21,744 bases of DNA from Clostridium sp. UBA4108 (GTDB lineage: Bacteria > Bacillota > Clostridia > Clostridiales > Clostridiaceae). The stretch is from contig DFXM01000029.1 in assembly GCA_002381695.1 (NCBI GenBank), forward strand, positions 1 to 21,744, written 5' to 3'. Below, piece after piece: positions 9,301 to 15,887 of the stretch. The notes beneath the pieces are model-generated. The model saw only the letters and a program-made list of their open reading frames with translations, had not been told where the DNA came from and ran no database searches. The position numbers and the translations under genes are program-made. Numbering within the stretch: position 1 is the first letter of the stretch; each line of letters starts with the position of its first letter.

Positions 9301-10785
9301 ATGAGTAAGCTGGAAATGTTCGATTCACTTAAAGATAAAGCATGCCAGGGTGGTGGTAATGAAAAAATTCATATGCAGCATAACTTGAATAAGTTAACAG
9401 CAAGAGAAAGAGTTTCATTACTATTAGATGAAGGTTCCTTCATAGAATTAGGAGCATTTATATCAGGAAATGGTGGAGCTGTAATAACTGGGCATGGAAC
9501 TATAAATGGCAGATTAGTATATGTTTATAGTGAAGATTATACTGTAGATGGCAGTATGTTTACAAAAGTAAAAGCAAATAAAATCGTTAGATTATTAGAG
9601 AATGCAGCTAAAATGGGAGCCCCTGTAATTCAAATTATGGATTCAGTTGGGGGAAGTTTAGCAGAGGGAACAGAACTTTTAGCTTCCTATGGTATGGTTT
9701 TAAATAAATTAGGAAAATTAAGTGGAGTAGTTCCAACAATTGCAATAGCTTGTGGACCATGCAATGGAATGAATTCTATAATGGCTACTATGAGTGATTT
9801 TACTATAGCTGTGGAAACTATGAGTGAATTGAGTGTTATGTCATCTAGTAAACTTACAATAGCTGAAGGTGGATACATAGATAACAATATGATTGGAGAT
9901 AGTTTAACTTCAAATAAGACAGGAAATGCACATATAAACGCTTCAAATGAAGAAGAAGCAATATTAGTAACTAGAAAAATAGTTAATTATCTTCCAGCTA
10001 ATTGCTTAGAAGAACCTTGGGTATGTAATGAAGATGAAGATTTAAATATACCTAAAGAGGTTTTAGATAATATGATTGAATCTGATAATTATTCTATGGA
10101 TGAAATCATTAATAATATAGCCGATGAAAATTCAATTATAGAAATGTATAAACAATTTGGCATTAATTTTAAAGTATGTTTAGCTAAAATTAATGGATTG
10201 ACAGTTGGCTTAATTGGTAATGCAGGAAATAAAGAAATAGATAATAAGGGATCTATAAAGGTAGCTTCTTTTATAAGATTATGTGATAGTTTCAATATAC
10301 CTGTAGTTACGTTAGTGGACACAAAGGGAGTTACTAAGAGCTTAAAAGAAGAGACAGATGGACTTGCTAAGAACTTTGGAAAGCTTGCATATAGCATTAT
10401 AGATGCAAATATACCAAAAATAGCTTTAATAATAGGAGAAGCAAGTGGCGCAGGATTTGTAACCCTTGCATCTAAAGAGGCTTCTTTTGATCAAACACTT
10501 GCATGGCCAAGTGCAAAGATATCATTAACTAATCCAGAAGATTATATTAAGAGTGTTTACAGAGATGAGATATTTGCTTCAGAAGATTTTAAAGAGAACG
10601 AAGCTATAGTAATTAAGAAACATTATGATGATGTTGTAAATCCTTATAAAGCTGCGGAGCTAGGATTAATTGACGATGTAATAAAACCTAATCAAACTAA
10701 ACAAAGAGTATTTGCCATATTAGATATGTTACAAACTAAGAAAGAGTTAAGATATACTAAAAGACATGGTAGTACATTAGTATAG
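9301..10785 (+). CDS. Divergent carboxyltransferase subunit of a biotin-dependent decarboxylase (MmdA-like)
   Basis: By family this subunit moves a carboxyl group from its substrate to biotin on the carrier protein. The KLTARERVSLLLDEGSF segment (from about residue 31) and two successive crotonase-like halves place it with the acyl-CoA type carboxyltransferases (MmdA, PccB). At 494 aa it is slightly short for MmdA. The motifs around the acyl-CoA and oxyanion sites differ from the usual ones: DSVGGSLAEG (114-123) instead of DSGGARIQEG, GPCNGMNS (152-159) instead of GPCAGGAV, and EASGAGF (380-386) instead of KAYGGAY. The substrate is therefore unknown; methylmalonyl-CoA is only the nearest family label. 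It is first in a tight operon with an OadG-like subunit, a biotin carrier and an OadB-like pump. No biotin carboxylase or epimerase is present. Confidence 0.85.
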   Translation: MSKLEMFDSLKDKACQGGGNEKIHMQHNLNKLTARERVSLLLDEGSFIELGAFISGNGGAVITGHGTINGRLVYVYSEDYTVDGSMFTKVKANKIVRLLENAAKMGAPVIQIMDSVGGSLAEGTELLASYGMVLNKLGKLSGVVPTIAIACGPCNGMNSIMATMSDFTIAVETMSELSVMSSSKLTIAEGGYIDNNMIGDSLTSNKTGNAHINASNEEEAILVTRKIVNYLPANCLEEPWVCNEDEDLNIPKEVLDNMIESDNYSMDEIINNIADENSIIEMYKQFGINFKVCLAKINGLTVGLIGNAGNKEIDNKGSIKVASFIRLCDSFNIPVVTLVDTKGVTKSLKEETDGLAKNFGKLAYSIIDANIPKIALIIGEASGAGFVTLASKEASFDQTLAWPSAKISLTNPEDYIKSVYRDEIFASEDFKENEAIVIKKHYDDVVNPYKAAELGLIDDVIKPNQTKQRVFAILDMLQTKKELRYTKRHGSTLV

Positions 10786-10796
10786 GAGGTGTTTAG

Positions 10797-11168
10797 ATGA
10801 ATCCAGGTGCAAGTATTATGGAAAAATTAGCGTTTTCATTTAACACAACGGTTACATCAGTGGCGATAGTATTTGGAATATTAATAATATTAATGTTTAT
10901 TATTATATTTCAAAGTTATGTTATAAATAAGCTAGGTGGTTCTAAATCGAATAGAACAGAACCAAATGAAGGTAATAGAGAAGTTGTTAGAGAAAACATA
11001 AGACCAGAGACTATAGATGTAGAGGAAGTTGTTGATTTAAACAGTGAGTATGAACTTGTAGCTGCAATAATGGCAGCATTATCTACACATATCGGAAAAC
11101 CATTATCAGAATTAAATGTAAAGAGTATAAAACGAATAAACAATGTGTCTAGTTGGAATAGGTACTAA
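10797..11168 (+). CDS. OadG-family small membrane subunit of a Na+-pumping decarboxylase
   Basis: In the oxaloacetate and methylmalonyl-CoA decarboxylases this subunit (OadG or MmdD) holds the cytoplasmic carboxyltransferase and biotin parts to the membrane pump. It is 123 aa with one membrane segment (about residues 18-41). A charged linker follows, then a C-terminal part starting ELVAAIMAAL and ending in SSWNRY, as in clostridial OadG proteins. An AGGAGG ribosome binding site sits in the 11-base gap after the carboxyltransferase gene. Family assignment rests on topology, tail and context, since OadG proteins are poorly conserved. Confidence 0.82.
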   Translation: MNPGASIMEKLAFSFNTTVTSVAIVFGILIILMFIIIFQSYVINKLGGSKSNRTEPNEGNREVVRENIRPETIDVEEVVDLNSEYELVAAIMAALSTHIGKPLSELNVKSIKRINNVSSWNRY

Positions 11169-11206
11169 TAAAGTCATTTTAAAATACCATTGAGGAGGAA
11201 TATTTA

Positions 11207-11626
11207 ATGAAAAGATATAACGTTACAGTTAATGGAAATTTATATCAAGTTGAAGTAGATGAGGTAAGTGGAGAATTTAAAGAACGTATTGTTACAGCAC
11301 CGGCACCAGTAGCACCAACAGCAGCACCGGCACCAGTAGCAACACCTGCAGCAGCACCGGTAGCAGCACCAACACCTGCACCAGTAGCAGCACCAAAACA
11401 ATCATCTGCTCAAGGAGAAAAGATAACAGCTCCTATGCCAGGTGCTATAGTTAAGGTTAATGTAACTGAAGGAGCACAGGTTAAAAAAGGCGATGTAATA
11501 CTTGTTCTTGAAGCCATGAAGATGGAAAATGAGATTATGAGTCCTGTAGATGGAACAGTTTTAGAATTAGTTACATCAAAAGGAAGTACAGTTAATACTG
11601 GGGATATATTGGCTGTTATAGGTTAG
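11207..11626 (+). CDS. Biotin carboxyl carrier subunit of the decarboxylase
   Basis: This small cytoplasmic protein carries the carboxyl group on biotin between the carboxyltransferase and the membrane pump. It is 139 aa. A short N-terminal part (1-30) is followed by an Ala/Pro linker (about 31-62) and a biotinyl domain (about 68-139). The biotinylated lysine is K105 in EAMKMEN, 34 residues from the end, which is the standard distance. The linker is built from imperfect repeats of APAPVA/PAAAPVA type and is locally GC-rich compared with the rest of the window. A GAGGAGG ribosome binding site precedes the ATG. Confidence 0.95.
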   Translation: MKRYNVTVNGNLYQVEVDEVSGEFKERIVTAPAPVAPTAAPAPVATPAAAPVAAPTPAPVAAPKQSSAQGEKITAPMPGAIVKVNVTEGAQVKKGDVILVLEAMKMENEIMSPVDGTVLELVTSKGSTVNTGDILAVIG

Positions 11627-11678
11627 ATATAAAAAACCTATATTTATTTTTGGGGGATAAATGCAGGAGGAAATCATA

Positions 11679-12818
11679 ATGGGTGTTTTTGAAGTGCTAA
11701 AAAATATGATAGAGGCTTCAGGATTTGCACATATAAGTAGTGGTCAAATAATAATGATATGCATATCATTATTATTAATTTATTTAGCTATAGGTAAGAA
11801 ATTTGAGCCACTATTATTACTTCCTATAGCTTTTGGTATGTTACTTACTAATTTGCCAGTTGTAGATATTATGGCAGAGCCTGTAAATAGTCAGCCAGGG
11901 GGGTTATTATACTATTTATCTAGAGGAGTCAAATTGGAGATATTTCCGCCACTTATATTCTTAGGAGTAGGAGCTATGACGGATTTTGGACCTCTATTGG
12001 CTAATCCTTCTAGCTTACTAATGGGAGCAGGAGCTCAATTTGGAATCTTCTTTGCTTTTGGAGCTGCTATACTCTTAGGATTTACTCCTAGAGAGGCAGC
12101 GTCTATAGGTATTATAGGAGGTGCAGATGGACCGACAGCTATATTTCTAACCAATCAATTAGCACCACATTTACTAGGTCCAATATCTGTGGCTGCATAT
12201 TCATATATGGCGCTAGTTCCATTAATTCAACCGCCTATAATGAAAGCATTAACTACTAAAGAGGAAAGAAGAATAAAAATGGGACAACTAAGGGAAGTAA
12301 AAAGAATAGAAAAAATAATATTTCCTATAGTAGTTACTATATTAGTTGTGCTATTTTTACCATCTCTTATATCCTTAATTGGTATGTTGATGCTTGGAAA
12401 CTTATTTAGAGAGTCAGGAGTTGTTGAAAGATTAAGTGATACAGCTCAAAATACTCTTATTAATATTATTACTATTTTCTTAGGACTATCTGTCGGAGCT
12501 ACAGCTAAAGCAGAAATATTCCTTAAATTAAGCACTATAAAGATAGTGGTTTTAGGAGTTGTAGCCTTCGCAGTAGCTACAGCTGGAGGAGTTCTAGTGG
12601 GAAAATTAATGTGTAAAGTTACTAAAGGTAAAGTAAATCCATTAATAGGTTCAGCCGGAGTATCAGCAGTGCCTATGGCTGCCAGGGTATCTCAAGTAGT
12701 TGGACAAAAGGAAGATCCTACAAACTTTCTATTGATGAATGCTATGGGAGCCAATGTATCAGGGGTAATAGGTAGCGCTATAGCTGCAGGTATATTATTA
12801 GCTTTGTTTGGAGCTTAG
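11679..12818 (+). CDS. OadB-family sodium-pumping decarboxylase, beta subunit
   Basis: The beta subunit releases CO2 from carboxybiotin and uses the energy to move Na+ out across the membrane. It is a multi-pass protein with around nine hydrophobic segments. GGADGPTAIF carries D150, matching the essential aspartate (D203 in Klebsiella OadB). NAMGANVSGVIGSA near the C terminus keeps the Asn, Gly and Ser of the second Na+-site region. The pump therefore looks intact. An ATG at 11661 is in frame, but AGGAGG (11665-11670) lies inside that extension and eight bases before the ATG at 11679. The 379-aa version from 11679 is preferred. Confidence 0.93.
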   Translation: MGVFEVLKNMIEASGFAHISSGQIIMICISLLLIYLAIGKKFEPLLLLPIAFGMLLTNLPVVDIMAEPVNSQPGGLLYYLSRGVKLEIFPPLIFLGVGAMTDFGPLLANPSSLLMGAGAQFGIFFAFGAAILLGFTPREAASIGIIGGADGPTAIFLTNQLAPHLLGPISVAAYSYMALVPLIQPPIMKALTTKEERRIKMGQLREVKRIEKIIFPIVVTILVVLFLPSLISLIGMLMLGNLFRESGVVERLSDTAQNTLINIITIFLGLSVGATAKAEIFLKLSTIKIVVLGVVAFAVATAGGVLVGKLMCKVTKGKVNPLIGSAGVSAVPMAARVSQVVGQKEDPTNFLLMNAMGANVSGVIGSAIAAGILLALFGA

Positions 12819-12844
12819 CAATTAAGAATTATGAATAATTTTTT

Positions 12845-12888
12845 AAAACAGTATATACTTCTAGTTTAGGAGTATATACTGTTTTTTT
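12845..12888 (+). terminator. Rho-independent terminator after the decarboxylase operon
   Basis: AAAACAGTATATACT (12845-12859) and AGTATATACTGTTTT (12871-12885) pair perfectly around an 11-base loop and run into seven T residues. The next coding start is only 34 bases beyond the end. Confidence 0.9.
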
Positions 12889-12921
12889 ATTGATAATAAT
12901 ATGGCAAAGGAGGAGATTATT

Positions 12922-13101
12922 ATGATTTTAAAAAATTCACTATCAATTAATGCTTTAATCCAAAGAGAAAATGAAATTATTAAAACCTATGAGGAGTATT
13001 TAAAGACAGTTAGTAATAAAGACATATATGCTTTAGTAAGTGACACAATAAAAAGACATAATAATCATGTAAGAACTCTAGATGAACTTTTGGGGAGGTA
13101 A
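12922..13101 (+). CDS. Small helical protein of unknown function, first of a tandem pair
   Basis: I do not recognise this 59-aa protein. It is charged and predicted helical, with no signal peptide or membrane segment. The pattern EN-x3-K-x2-Y-x3-L followed by KDIYALVSDTI is echoed in the next protein. The two-helix appearance resembles half of a ferritin-like or spore-coat (CotF-like) bundle, but that is only an impression. AAAGGAGG (12906-12913) lies eight bases before the ATG at 12922, so that start is chosen over the in-frame ATG at 12901, which has no ribosome binding site. The gene directly follows a terminator with almost no room for a promoter. Confidence 0.75.
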   Translation: MILKNSLSINALIQRENEIIKTYEEYLKTVSNKDIYALVSDTIKRHNNHVRTLDELLGR

Positions 13102-13107
13102 TTAAGA

Positions 13108-13299
13108 ATGAATAAGACTAAGGAACAATTGCTAAGGATTAACAGAATTAATAATAAGGAGAATAACTTAAAAAATTTATACATAAGCATTCTACAAAAT
13201 ACCAATGAAGGTTCTATGAAAAAAGAAATATATGAATTATTAAAAGATGAGATGAATATAATAGAAAATATTAGAATTGAAGATATAAGTGTAGGATAG
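13108..13299 (+). CDS. Small helical protein of unknown function, second of a tandem pair
   Basis: A 63-aa lysine-, asparagine- and glutamate-rich helical protein that I do not recognise. With a gap of about three residues it aligns with the preceding protein: EN-N-L-K-x2-Y-x3-L, then KKEIYELLKDEM against NKDIYALVSDTI. This suggests an old tandem duplication. A GGGAGG ribosome binding site overlaps the end of the first gene and the gap is six bases, so the two are translated from one message. No terminator is visible before the coaX promoter at 13349. Confidence 0.72.
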   Translation: MNKTKEQLLRINRINNKENNLKNLYISILQNTNEGSMKKEIYELLKDEMNIIENIRIEDISVG

Positions 13300-13348
13300 A
13301 ATCATTAAAAATAGACTACTTAATATAATATTATATGGGGAATATCTC

Positions 13349-13376
13349 TTGACAAATAATATTAAGTTGTTACAAT
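13349..13376 (+). promoter_or_regulatory. Sigma-A promoter of coaX-dusB
   Basis: A perfect TTGACA (13349-13354) and TACAAT (13371-13376) are separated by 16 bases. Transcription would begin near 13383, giving a leader of about 74 bases that contains two hairpins. Confidence 0.7.
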
Positions 13377-13383
13377 TAAATTG

Positions 13384-13444
13384 TTAAATTGAGTTATACA
13401 ATTTAATCATCTTAAAAGCAGCCAAAGGCTGCTTTTAATTATAT
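13384..13444 (+). promoter_or_regulatory. coaX leader with terminator-like hairpin (possible attenuator)
   Basis: An AT-rich hairpin TTAAATTG/CAATTTAA (13384-13391, 13399-13406) is followed by TTAAAAGCAGCC/GGCTGCTTTTAA (13412-13423, 13427-13438) with an AAA loop and the tail TTTTAATTATAT. The second hairpin looks like an intrinsic terminator, yet it lies between the promoter and the coaX ribosome binding site (AGGGGTG, from 13445). It may end transcripts from upstream, attenuate coaX, or both. No known riboswitch was recognised. Confidence 0.55.
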
Positions 13445-13456
13445 AGGGGTGAAAAG

Positions 13457-14236
13457 ATGATTTTTTTATTAGATGTAGGAAATACAAATATTGTATTAGG
13501 GATTTATAAGGAAAAAGAATTAATAGTAGAGTGGAGATTGTCCACTGATTATAAAAGAACTTCTGATGAATATATGACTCAAGTAGCACAATTATTCAAT
13601 CAGAGTAAAATAAATGTAGAGGATATAGAAGGTGTAATAATATCTTCTGTTGTACCAAATATAATGTATTCTCTTGAACATATGGTAAGAAAGTATTTCA
13701 AGACAAATCCTCTAATTGTAGGGCCAGGAATTAAAACTGGTATAAGAATAAAATATGATAATCCAAAAGAAGTCGGCGCAGATAGAATAGTTAATGCAGT
13801 TGCAGCATATGAAATGTATAAGACATCTTTAGTTATAATTGACTTTGGAACAGCTACTACGTTTTGCTCTATAGGTAAAAATGGAGATTATCTAGGAGGA
13901 ACAATATGCCCAGGAATTAAGATAGCATCTGAGGCATTATTTGAGAAAGCTGCTAAACTTCCTAGAGTAGAGCTTGTTAAACCAGAAACAGTTATATGTA
14001 AGAATACTGTGGAAAGTATGCAAGCAGGAATTGTATATGGATATATAGGTCAAGTGGATTATATAGTAAACAAAATCAAGGAAGAAATGATAGCTAGAGG
14101 AGAAGGAACTCCTTTAATAATAGCAACTGGAGGATTAGGGAAATTAATAGCTAAAGATTCTCAAACAATAGATAAAATAGAACCATATTTAACATTAGAA
14201 GGGTTACGAATTCTTTACGAGAAAAATAGAGAATAG
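13457..14236 (+). CDS. coaX: Type III pantothenate kinase
   Basis: CoaX phosphorylates pantothenate in the first committed step of coenzyme A synthesis. Type III enzymes are not inhibited by CoA and need a monovalent cation. The phosphate-binding motif DVGNTN is at residues 6-11. GADRIVN includes D109, the expected catalytic base, and IDFGTATTF starts at 128, completing the ASKHA-fold signature. Length (259 aa) is typical. The ATG at 13457 puts DVGNTN at its usual distance from the N terminus. dusB starts eight bases after the stop, so the two form an operon. Confidence 0.95.
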   Translation: MIFLLDVGNTNIVLGIYKEKELIVEWRLSTDYKRTSDEYMTQVAQLFNQSKINVEDIEGVIISSVVPNIMYSLEHMVRKYFKTNPLIVGPGIKTGIRIKYDNPKEVGADRIVNAVAAYEMYKTSLVIIDFGTATTFCSIGKNGDYLGGTICPGIKIASEALFEKAAKLPRVELVKPETVICKNTVESMQAGIVYGYIGQVDYIVNKIKEEMIARGEGTPLIIATGGLGKLIAKDSQTIDKIEPYLTLEGLRILYEKNRE

Positions 14237-14244
14237 GTGAAATA

Positions 14245-15213
14245 ATGAAGATAGCAAATTTGACAGTTGAAAATAATGTTTTTTTAGCACCTATGGCAGG
14301 GGTAACAGATATAGCTTATAGAGGTATATGCAAGGAAATGGGTTGTGGAATTGTATATACGGAAATGGTTAGTGCGAAAGGATTATTTTATAATAGTAGA
14401 AACACGGAAGCTTTAATGAGAATAAGTGAAGAAGAAAAGCCAGTTGCACTCCAGATATTTGGAAGTGAACCTAAGATAATGGCACATGCCTGTGAGATTA
14501 TAGATAAAATGGATAGTGTTTGTATAATAGATGTAAATATGGGGTGCCCTGTTCCTAAGATTGTAAAAAATGGTGAGGGATCAGCTCTTATGAAGAATCC
14601 AAACTTAGCAGTTGAAATAGTTAAGGAAATGAAAAAAGCTACATCAAAACCTATTACAGTAAAATTCAGAAAGGGCTTTGATGAGAAGAATATAAATGCA
14701 GTTGAATTTGGAAAGGCTTTAGAACAAGCTGGGGTAGATGCTATAACAGTTCATGGAAGAACAAGAGAACAAATGTATGAAGGTAAAGCTGATTGGGATA
14801 TAATAAAGCAAGTTAAAGCTGGAGTGTCAATTCCAGTTATAGGAAATGGAGATGTATTTTCCATAGAAGATGCAATCAATATAAAAGATTTAACTAATTG
14901 TGATGGTATAATGATAGCTAGAGGTGCTATGGGGAACCCTTGGATATTTAAACAGATACAACAAGGATTATCAGGAGAATTCATATATAAACCTACACCA
15001 GAGGAAAAGGTTAACATGTGTATTCTTCATTTAAATAAAGCAATAAAATATTTTGATGAAATAAAAGCTGTTAGAGAGATGAGAAAACATATTGGATGGT
15101 ATGTTAAAGGGCTAAAAGGGTGCACAGAAATAAAAAGTAGAGTTAATTCTGCAACAACCTATGAAGATGTATTAAATTTGCTTGAAGAGTATAGAATATA
15201 CCTTAGTAATTAA
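14245..15213 (+). CDS. dusB: tRNA-dihydrouridine synthase, DusB family
   Basis: This flavoenzyme reduces uridines in tRNA to dihydrouridine, using FMN and NADPH. It opens with FLAPMAGVTDIAYR (from about residue 13). The catalytic C101 is in NMGCPVPK, and the FMN-barrel segment VHGRTREQMYEGKADW (from about 172) is typical of Dus proteins. Length (322 aa) fits the Firmicute DusB type. The ribosome binding site is AGGTGA, six bases before the ATG. coaX upstream is co-transcribed, and greA-lysS downstream has its own promoter. The exact uridine modified is not deducible here. Confidence 0.93.
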   Translation: MKIANLTVENNVFLAPMAGVTDIAYRGICKEMGCGIVYTEMVSAKGLFYNSRNTEALMRISEEEKPVALQIFGSEPKIMAHACEIIDKMDSVCIIDVNMGCPVPKIVKNGEGSALMKNPNLAVEIVKEMKKATSKPITVKFRKGFDEKNINAVEFGKALEQAGVDAITVHGRTREQMYEGKADWDIIKQVKAGVSIPVIGNGDVFSIEDAINIKDLTNCDGIMIARGAMGNPWIFKQIQQGLSGEFIYKPTPEEKVNMCILHLNKAIKYFDEIKAVREMRKHIGWYVKGLKGCTEIKSRVNSATTYEDVLNLLEEYRIYLSN

Positions 15214-15229
15214 CGGATTTATATAGCTT

Positions 15230-15251
15230 AATAAAAGGGATGCCTTTTATT
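15230..15251 (+). terminator. Weak hairpin after dusB
   Basis: AATAAAAGG (15230-15238) and CCTTTTATT (15243-15251) pair perfectly around GATG. The stem has only two G:C pairs and no separate T tail, and its right arm overlaps the -35 of the next promoter. It may reduce read-through from dusB into greA. Confidence 0.4.
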
Positions 15252-15278
15252 GACAAGGAGTTACAGCTGTTTTATAAT
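15250..15278 (+). promoter_or_regulatory. Consensus sigma-A promoter of greA-lysS
   Basis: TTGACA (15250-15255) and TATAAT (15273-15278) are both perfect and separated by exactly 17 bases, the strongest promoter by eye in the window apart from the rRNA one. Initiation near 15285 leaves a leader of about 108 bases. AGCTGT occurs at 15265-15270 in the spacer and again at 15286-15291 at the start point, exactly 21 bases apart, which could be an operator. Confidence 0.82.
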
Positions 15279-15392
15279 TAATCAAAGCTGTGGCTAATGC
15301 CGTTATTTTTATAAGATTAAAATAATTTAAATTGAATAATAAGTTTTTAAATTAATGAAAAGAGATGTATAATAATTAAAGGGGAGAAAGAT

Positions 15393-15875
15393 ATGAGCGA
15401 TATAAAAAAATACGTAATGACTTACGAGGGAATAAAAAAATTAGAGGAAGAATTAGAGTTTTTAAAAACAGTTAAGAGAAAAGAAATAACAGAGAAGATA
15501 AAGGTTGCACTAGGATATGGAGATCTAAGTGAAAATTCTGAGTATGATGAAGCTAAAAATGAACAAGCTTTTGTTGAAGGTAGAATAATCCAGTTAGAGA
15601 ATATGCTAAGGAATGCTTCAGTTGTTGATGAGTCTGAATTAGGAAAAGATATAGTAAGTGTAGGATCCGTAGTTAGAGTAATGGATTTTGAATTCGATGA
15701 AGAAGTGGAATTCTATATAGTAGGATCAGCAGAAGCTGACCCAATGATGAATAAAATATCTAATGAGTCACCAGTAGGGAGTGCTCTTATAGGGAGAAAA
15801 TCAGGGGATGTAGTTGAAGTTAATATTCCAGATGGAGTTAGCAAATACGAAATCATAGAAATTAAAAGATCATAG
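15393..15875 (+). CDS. greA: Transcription elongation factor GreA
   Basis: GreA enters the secondary channel of RNA polymerase and stimulates cleavage of backtracked RNA. Residues 1-75 or so form the coiled-coil finger, with the acidic tip in DLSENSEYDEAK. D44 and E47 there correspond to the E. coli tip residues D41 and E44. The C-terminal part (about 80-160) is the FKBP-like domain that binds polymerase. Length (160 aa) is standard. An AGGGGAG ribosome binding site precedes the ATG. lysS begins 12 bases after the stop, a widespread Firmicute pairing. Confidence 0.96.
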   Translation: MSDIKKYVMTYEGIKKLEEELEFLKTVKRKEITEKIKVALGYGDLSENSEYDEAKNEQAFVEGRIIQLENMLRNASVVDESELGKDIVSVGSVVRVMDFEFDEEVEFYIVGSAEADPMMNKISNESPVGSALIGRKSGDVVEVNIPDGVSKYEIIEIKRS

Positions 15876-15887
15876 GAGGAATTATTT

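Noticed and set aside
10089..10397. 102-codon minus-strand reading frame inside the carboxyltransferase gene
   Set aside because: It is antisense to a clearly coding frame, has no ribosome binding site support and no recognisable motifs. The same applies to other minus-strand frames such as 8345-8626, 14751-15017 and 2365-2592.
12901..12921. Longer start for the first small protein
   Set aside because: The ribosome binding site AAAGGAGG lies inside this extension and points to the ATG at 12922. The same reasoning moved the OadB-like start from 11661 to 11679.
15368..15373. TATAAT just before greA as a promoter
   Set aside because: Initiation would fall on the ribosome binding site and no -35 is present. 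The consensus promoter at 15250-15278 explains expression.
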